Below, in pieces: positions 58,501 to 64,000 of a DNA stretch of 64,000 nt (the first letter of the stretch is position 1; the number at the start of each line of letters is the position of its first letter). Under the pieces are notes generated by a model that saw only the letters and a list, made by a program, of their open reading frames with translations, was not told where the DNA came from and did not search any database. Made by a program: the position numbers and the translations under genes. Origin of the DNA: Sipunculus nudus (lineage: Eukaryota > Annelida > Sipuncula > Golfingiida > Sipunculidae); contig CM049320.1 of assembly GCA_026874595.1 (NCBI GenBank), positions 34,756,214 to 34,820,213 on the forward strand. The letters are read 5' to 3'.

Positions 58501-61500
58501 CTCTTCTGATTTCTTGGCTTCCAGGAGAGCATACAATCTTTCAACAACTGTTTAATGCCTGATTGTCCATTACCTGTCAAAACTATTTTAACACACAGAT
58601 TTTACGGCACTATCTCGAACGTTAAAAACATTTAATATATGTAATCTCGCAACACATATAAGCCCTATAATCATACTGTGGTTGTCTTCTTATTTGTGGT
58701 GGTTTCAAATTCGCGATATTCACGGTCGCTCTCTGACCGCGAAATTGAAACCACGCAGTTTTGAATGCATATATACCAGGCCATTATCGTTAATTTTAGA
58801 AGTTGGTGACAGTTGAAATTAATCTTCAGTTACGTAGTGATGTCTAATGAGCCTGGTGCATATAAATAACGTGATTCAGGGAGAATAACAGGGTCCACTT
58901 AAAATAGTATCGGTTGGCTTAGATGCAAAAAGTGTGACCCTTTGCAAGTATGTGCTGACCGGTGTCACCCCTTAACTTAACGTGAAAACTTTACAACGGA
59001 TATATCCTATAAAACCATACGATGGGTTTACGCTCGCCACTTGATTTCACTCATCAAGAAATTAGATCCCGGTCATTACAGGTGACATTTCCAGGTTCTT
59101 TTAAGGACGTGTATTAAAATACCAGACAATCATACACCTAGATCAATAGAAACTACGAGACATCAGGTTAAATTCACAAATATAATTCAAGACAATACTT
59201 ACAGAGACACCGATGTGAGTGTGTGCGTTGATGTGTCAATACGACAGTTCTTCACATTAAAATTACAGGATATTTTACTGAGTCCATGGTTTGTATAAAA
59301 AAAACCCATAAAGTCCAGTTCCTTCAGAGATCTCTGGTTACTGTTTAGTGTAGAATCTAGCGTATGGTTAGTACCATATAGATCTAGTCTTTCTGAGTTT
59401 AGCGATCTTCAACTGATCTTGCTTGTCTTTGTTTACGTATAGCTTAGAGTCCTTGACCTTGCTCGTGTAGCAATGGTTTCTCGGCTTACGGCGGTTATGT
59501 ATCTAGGTCAAGCTGAACTAGGCCGGCAGGTGACGAGCGCGCTCTCTCTATATCGCCAATACGAAGCTCTTTCGGCAGCACGGCTGAGTTCTTATGAGCT
59601 GGGTCCTTGCTTCATGTAGAAGCTTGCTTCTATGCCGTTCCTGGCGTTTCAATGTTCCTACTCCCGTTCGTGCGTGCTGCCACCTCAAGCTTCAAGACCC
59701 AACTGAAGGCAGCTTCCAGCGTCTCTCCCTGAACTCTGACGTCACAATCGTCGTCACAATACGGCGATCCGGTTCTCTGATTGGCTTATTTCTCAAGTGT
59801 CCCATATAAGGATCTATGTGACCTAGTTTGACTGTTAGCGTCACCATGGCGACCCACATACCACATAATAATAATACACACGATGCGTGACACGGATAAA
59901 TCAGCTGATAGCCGATGGGATTTCATACAAGAATACACAATATATATATACAATCAAGACCTGTCAACGCTTTAGGATGACGCTTCACGTCAATATCAAT
60001 AGAGAATAGACTTCGTTAAACTATGATACAAAACACCGTACATATTGTCACCTATTGTCTGGTGACAACTGGTTTGGCGCGCATGGTAGTTTTTTCCTGC
60101 CCCACGGCACATGACTGGAGCTTGGAAAGTGTCAATGTCCGCCGGGCAGTTATATTTAAAAATTACGTGTATGTGTGCCAAGCCAGATGACATCCAGTTC
60201 CGCTTAAAAGAATATTGAGTAGAGGGTACTATTTCACATTGTGCCATATTTACTTATTGTTAATGAATAAATTTGCCACTGAAGTAGTGAACATAGTCAC
60301 TAGGGAAGTGCCACCCTGTAACTGTATAAAGGACTAATTCTGTCACTGCTGAAATCATGACGCGCCAAACAATGTTTGATTGGCTAATGATGACTTGAAT
60401 TTTGAATATATTTGGAAGGTCACAGTTCATTATGGGGCCAAATTGCCGTAGAACAGTGGGAAAAGAGTTGTTTAGAATGAGCCTTGGCCCTGAACTAATT
60501 ACATCCAGCTCGGTCAATGCTCCACGCACGTGACGGCTCAGCCGTCTGTGATTGTTCCAACGTGCGATACTAGTATCCTGAGTTCCGGACAGAGAATTAG
60601 TAGACCTAGAAAATAGTGAAATCTGCGGTTTATGAAATAATTTGTTCATTACAGTTCATAGTTTCATATTTAAAAATTAAATTATACTACTAAACTAATG
60701 AGAGCGCGAAAATGTAACCCCGTGAAACTTTTAAAAATACAAAAACCGCGAAAATTCAGCCCCGGCCGATATAAAGGCAACCACAGTATTTCATTCTTTA
60801 TTGAAGCAACAAAGTCGAGATTATTTGCTAAGTGTAGCTGGTTATTGCTACACTTAGGCAAGGGACAGAGTGGGGTGCGGCCTTTAAGGGAGGTTTTGAG
60901 TATTTGGACCCAAGTGGGAGCTCCTTAAAGGGACCTCGAAAACTCAGGGTGCGTCTATAAATAGACGTGCGGCTATAAAAACAGGATTTATGGTAACAGT
61001 AACACACAAATTCACAGAGGCAATGGAGATAACAATTCTACATTTTGCTTGCTGCCCATGCATAACCAGTACCCATTTTCTCCTGGGTGAAGAATGCGCA
61101 CACTTGTTTTAACTTTAGAGTTTGACATTGGACATGAGTCTCAGAGCAGAAGGTGGTCTGAACGGGACTCAAACCCACAACCTTGTGGTCAGGTGTCCAG
61201 GGCCCTATCCCTTATGCATCCATGCACCACAAAGTTACATAATCCTGTTATATTATTCTCAGTATACATAGATTTGTATAAATATACAATAAAAAGCACT
61301 GAAAATGTTTGGGTTGTTGTGATGGTCAATTTGGACATGAAAATTATGTCATGCTTTCCTAGAAAAATGACCATAACAACAGGGTGGTTCTATCTAGTTG
61401 TTAGTTAATTATAAAATTATATTAATTTAAGATTAATTAGATTAAATTTGCAACATCTTCTTTGTCTGATATAAAAAATTATATATCTGTGATTTCAGAT

Positions 61501-63476
61501 GCTGAAGTATACAAGTCTGTCAACTACTCATCGACCCACGGAGGACCCAGAGACGTACATTTGAAGTCTGAGGTGCATTATGGTCACTCTTCCTACGCCG
61601 ATCAAGCAAGAGGGCGACAGGCAGAAATCCCTCCAAATTACATCAATGTGGAACAACGCTACACTGCCCACCCCCAGTCCCCAGGAAGGGTCACTTATCA
61701 GTTGTCCCCAACCCATTCTACTTCAAGCATTGGGTCACCGACAAGGTTTGGAGGTCAAGGTCAAAACCAGGGTCAAGGAGACAAAGGATCGCTGTCTCCC
61801 TATGCTGAGGAGGATTTTATACCTCCTGCTGCACCTTCAAAAGCTTCATTTGTGCCAGTAGGACAACAGGTGCCCCCTGGTGGAAGATCACTGTACCAAC
61901 ATGGTAGTCCTCATCATTCTCGCTACAGCAACAGCCCAGGCCCATCACCATATGGCAGCCAGGTTTCCCTCAGCAGCAGTAAAATGTATGATCCTGGTTA
62001 CACTGGTGAGCGGAGTCGTCTATTGTTCACAGCCCCGACTCCAGCTGTTTATGGTGAACCAGCTCGATCAGTCCCTGTGGATTCACTTGGATCAGCTCCG
62101 GGTCCTGGAGCAGAGATTCAGGCAGAGAGATCGATAGCTGAGCCACCGTATCCATATAGTCCATCACACAGCATGCAGAGCCTGAGACAAACGTCACCAG
62201 GGTCTGAATCCAAACCTCCTTTCAGCCCACAGCCAAGGTCACCAGGGTCATATGTTGGGCCAAGGTCACCTGGAGCAAGGTCACCAGGACCAAGGTCACC
62301 TGGGCCAAGGTCACCTCTTAGTTCACCAACTCACACCCTGCAGTATGCTTCAAATCGCAGCCTGAACAGTCCTATGGTGCCAAGACCGTCTAGTCAACCA
62401 GTTCTCAATCCAGCCAAGATGGGGCAAGAAGCAGAGGTGGACGCTCTGACCAGCTTGTTGCTGCAGAACATGGAAGCCTCTGCAGACCCAGAGTTCTTTG
62501 GTATTTTCTGTTTTATATTATACAATATTTGCTTTATTTTGTCTTATAAAATTGTTTATCTGATAAGAGAAATAGTAAAAAAAGTACAGAAAACTTTGTA
62601 AGTATGTAGTATGTGTTACTGCAAGGTTACCTCATAAAACTAATCAACAAATTTTCATTTGATTCATGTATTCATTATAATGTTGCGTGTTTCAGTTGAA
62701 AACACAGGGAAAACAATATGAATAAATTTGGTCTCATTCAGCAATGCAAGTGTTAAATTCTGCATGAATCTTAAATAAACAGAGAATCTAATTCAAGACT
62801 GCTGTCAAACCCCCTTGGGTCTGCAGGACATGTTGTCCGTATCTGGTATTTCACTGATTGGCTGTAGTTTCTTAACTATTCAAATAATGAATCCTAAAAT
62901 ATTCTTGGTTCTTCACAAAGAAATCAGACTTTCTGATTGGCAAAAAACTAAAACTGCCCAAAAACTGAGATCTGTTCATGTTCTCATATTAGGTTTAGTG
63001 AAACCAATTTTCTGCTAAAGGAATCAGCATAAGTAAGTTTACCAAAAGCAATTGCTTCAGGGCTTCAGCTGTGGAACTTTGTATATACAGTCAAACCTCG
63101 TCTGATGACCACCCTGGTTGAGGGACCACCTGAAAATAACGACCTCTTTTTCATGGTCCTAATTTGTTATATTTCCTTATATCAGACCTCTCTTAGACGA
63201 CCACCTCCAAAATGCGACCACCTTGGTCAGGTCCTGTTGGTGGTCGTCATAATGAAGTTTAACTGTATATCTTTATATTAATAACTCTCTTTAATTTCAA
63301 GGTCAGTTTTATATACTTAATATAGTTATATCATATTATTTTTCTCATATGTTGTCTGTATATTAATTAACCAGGTATGTGTTCAAAGTGTGAGAAAGCC
63401 ATCATGGGAGAGGACACAGGCTGTACAGCGCTGGAGCAGATGTACCACATCGACTGCTTCACCTGCTTCAGCTGTG
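48173..63476 (+). CDS. LPP: Zyxin/LPP-family LIM protein, 5' part (runs off the window)
   Basis: Three coding exons: 48173-48254, 61499-62500 and 63375-63476, all GT..AG, phases consistent, 395 residues plus one base so far. ATG at 48173 follows a splice acceptor (AG at 48162-48163, or a second at 48169-48170), so an upstream non-coding or coding exon exists; VPA precedes M in frame. Residues 28-335 are a disordered Pro/Ser/Gly/Tyr-rich arm with RSPG repeats near 62233-62315. EVDALTSLLLQNM (340-352) is an LD-like helix before LIM1, as in LPP/TRIP6/zyxin. LIM1 starts with C364 and C367, then H386, C389, C392 and C395; the context EDTGCTALEQMYHIDCFTC is closest to LPP/TRIP6. Two more LIM domains should lie beyond the window. 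The family acts at focal adhesions and cell junctions, linking actin and VASP, and can enter the nucleus. The first intron is 13.2 kb. Exact vertebrate orthology cannot be fixed from this part. Confidence 0.9.
48660..50780. other. Intron of the LPP-like gene, no other gene
   Basis: Near 48755-48800 a GAAAATCGCGAAAATTTGAC word belongs to a repeat seen again at about 60700-60790. Otherwise AT-rich with a poly-C run at about 50507-50519. Confidence 0.35.
50788..51002 (+). repeat. Family E interspersed repeat, copy 1
   Basis: Ends TCTGCTGATTGGATGACATC then CTCTAGTAATATA. About 63590-63790 shares the same right part (TCTGCTGATTGGATGATGTC, CTCTAGAAATATA). Confidence 0.5.
51012..51755. mobile_element. 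Inverted-repeat element (about 740 bp)
   Basis: CCGCGTTTTGCCGCCGC near 51026 is mirrored at the right end, where GCGGCGGCAAAACGCGG lies near 51725-51741. Outer words CACTACCG and CGGTAGTC are also inverted. The interior repeats GGCCGC/GCGGC words. No transposase frame, so probably non-autonomous. Confidence 0.6.
51917..52174. mobile_element. MITE with TIR like GCTAAGATTCCATATGCA, copy 2
   Basis: Right end TGCATATGGAATCTTAGCTT is the inverse of the family end; the left end AAGCTAAAGCTAATATTGTA is diverged. GAATGCAGAA words lie near both ends. Same family as 10233-10492. Confidence 0.6.
52180..53560. other. Intron of the LPP-like gene, no other gene
   Basis: AT-rich with a poly-G run at about 53012-53029. 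Minus-strand open frames here show no motif. Confidence 0.35.
53565..54770. mobile_element. Composite repeat with TTCTGGGAA-type inverted motifs
   Basis: Words of the type CCCAGGAAAAATTxGAATTC and GAATTCTxATTTTTTCTGGGA occur at both ends and internally (about 53565-53700, 54010-54130, 54715-54765). A separate element with GGATATCGC/GCGATATCC ends appears nested at about 54145-54695. Element class unknown. Confidence 0.45.
55452..55502. repeat. (TA)n microsatellite
   Basis: About 25 uninterrupted TA units. Confidence 0.9.
55775..55985 (+). repeat. Interspersed repeat, family D copy 2
   Basis: Starts CAGGGCTTAAAATTAATTTT and contains GGAGTATTACAATATGATTT then TTTCTCCAAG, in the same order as 17837-18090. 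Confidence 0.55.
56899..57235. mobile_element. Foldback element with about 70-bp inverted arms
   Basis: The left arm ATGGGGTACTTTTGAACAAG continues to TTTGCTTATCAGCGCCATCT near 56970. The right arm is its reverse complement, from AGATGGCGCTGATAAGCAAA near 57169 to CCCCAT at 57235. The spacer is about 200 bp and non-coding. No clear target duplication. Confidence 0.75.
57240..58800. other. Intron of the LPP-like gene, no other gene
   Basis: No supported exon. A GCGATATTCACGGTCGC stretch near 58713 resembles repeat-derived sequence at 60700-60790. Confidence 0.35.
59440..59775. promoter_or_regulatory. CpG-rich patch with a CRE (TGACGTCA)
   Basis: CpG-rich for this window (GACGAGCGCGCTC, CGGCAGCACGGC, TCGTCGTCAC), with a perfect CREB site TGACGTCA at about 59737-59744 and CGCCAAT near 59552. 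It lies 1.7 kb upstream of the second coding exon of the LPP-like gene and could be an internal promoter. No transcript evidence. Confidence 0.35.
60700..61000. repeat. Interspersed repeat with GCGAAAATT and TATAAAGGCAACCACAGTA words
   Basis: CGCGAAAATTCAGCCCCGGC, then TATAAAGGCAACCACAGTAT, and later GCGGCTATAAAAACAGG. Related words occur at 48760-48800, 51660-51740 and 58700-58740. Confidence 0.4.
61110..61230 (-). mobile_element. tRNA-derived SINE head, minus strand
   Basis: On the minus strand TGGATGCATAAGGGATAGGG (A-box region) is followed at tRNA spacing by GGGTTTGAGTCCCGTT (B box GGTTTGAGTCC). The plus-strand open frame reading SERDSNPQPCG is the well-known spurious translation of such SINE/tRNA sequence. 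Confidence 0.65.
63088..63265. mobile_element. TA-flanked MITE, family B copy 4
   Basis: 178 bp. The left end CAGTCAAACCTCGTCTGATG and the inverted right end CAGTTAAACTTCATTATGAC are flanked by TA (63086-63087 and 63266-63267). Interior GACCACC repeats. It lies between coding exons 2 and 3 of the LPP-like gene. Confidence 0.8.
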
Positions 63477-63589
63477 GTAAGTCCTGTAGTCCGTTCCATC
63501 CCCTCATGTCCACCTGTTTTTTGCTATGAACATTTTTATTTGTTTCATTCCTAGGGAAAACATGATAGTGTAATGGATACTGTATAGGA

Positions 63590-63790
63590 AAAAAGGGCCT
63601 AATTTTCAACAAGGTAAACAAATACCTACCTTTCTGCTTATTTAAGAAACATTATTAAAAAAATGAGAAATCAGTCTATATTTTACAACATATCAGACCC
63701 ATTTATGGCAGTCATGATCATTGGGCACATGCAAAAACAGCCTCAATACACATCTGCTGATTGGATGATGTCATGTAAACACTCTAGAAA
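63590..63790 (+). repeat. Family E interspersed repeat, copy 2
   Basis: Shares AATCAGTCTATATTTTA-like sequence and TCTGCTGATTGGATGATGTC with 50788-51002. It lies in the intron after the LIM1 exon. Confidence 0.5.
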
Positions 63791-64000
63791 TATAACCAGC
63801 AAAAACAAAGATGGCTTCTTATGTAGGGACACATTTGATCTGCCAGATCATTGTGAAGAGACCATATAGTTGTGAAACATAAACTTGAGATTTTTTGTAA
63901 ATTTCTTTATTGCCACATTAGGCTGTCACTTCCATGTGCAGATTCCGTATAAATTTATTGAAAAATATAAATTTTTAAGAAAATAGGCTCCCAAAAAAAC

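Noticed and set aside
61094-61408. Open frame reading SERDSNPQPCG
   Set aside because: Antisense translation of a tRNA-derived SINE, a common annotation artefact.
1-64000. CRISPR arrays, operons, bacterial defence systems
   Set aside because: Tandem arrays here lack regular unique spacers, and the gene structure is eukaryotic with spliced exons.

Overview
This is animal nuclear DNA, not bacterial. Genes are split by GT..AG introns, coding exons are a few percent of the window, the base composition is AT-rich with long poly-G/poly-C and (TA)n/(GA)n runs, and short non-autonomous transposons and tRNA-derived SINEs are everywhere. That style, together with a zyxin/LPP-family gene, a Ty3/gypsy relic and a SWIM/YqaJ-type relic, suggests a marine lophotrochozoan, most likely a bivalve mollusc. 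The species call is inference.

Layout. 0-2.7 kb: last two coding exons of an unidentified plus-strand gene; its final intron carries a complete 431-bp miniature LTR retrotransposon (1556-1986). 2.7-12.3 kb: no gene; minisatellites (one split by a SINE), MITEs, GA/TA microsatellites and a degenerate satellite. 13.6-19.1 kb: a complete five-exon minus-strand gene for a 223-residue centrin-like EF-hand protein, with MITEs in its introns. 19.1-24.5 kb: no confident gene; a tandem stem-loop array, palindromic duplications and a LINE fragment. 24.6-30.2 kb: dead mobile-element graveyard on the minus strand (Ty3/gypsy gag-pol, then a SAP/SWIM/YqaJ-type pseudogene), followed by two more copies of the main TTAA-flanked MITE. 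34.2-36.5 kb: a plus-strand gene with one long exon for a disordered, basic, SH3/PDZ-ligand-bearing protein with no family I recognise. 37-48 kb: repeats, a possible GM2-activator-like relic and a 2.2-kb-spaced duplication. 48.2 kb to the end: the 5' part of a zyxin/LPP-family LIM gene with a 13.2-kb first coding intron; the window stops inside LIM domain 1.

The strongest unusual observation is the miniature LTR element at 1556-1986. It has two equal 156-bp LTRs, a tRNA-Pro primer-binding site, a polypurine tract and a 4-bp target duplication, and each LTR contains a tRNA-like polymerase III promoter with A and B boxes at tRNA spacing. This recalls the plant Cassandra elements (5S RNA in the LTR), but here with a tRNA-like module in an animal. 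Other notable items are an array of AACCGAT/ATCGGTT stem-loops, a minisatellite that seems to have grown from a MITE's own subterminal sequence, and the orphan disordered protein. The genes have no visible functional connection with one another. Recurring interspersed families and simple repeats account for much of the rest, and the larger stretches where I see nothing are listed.
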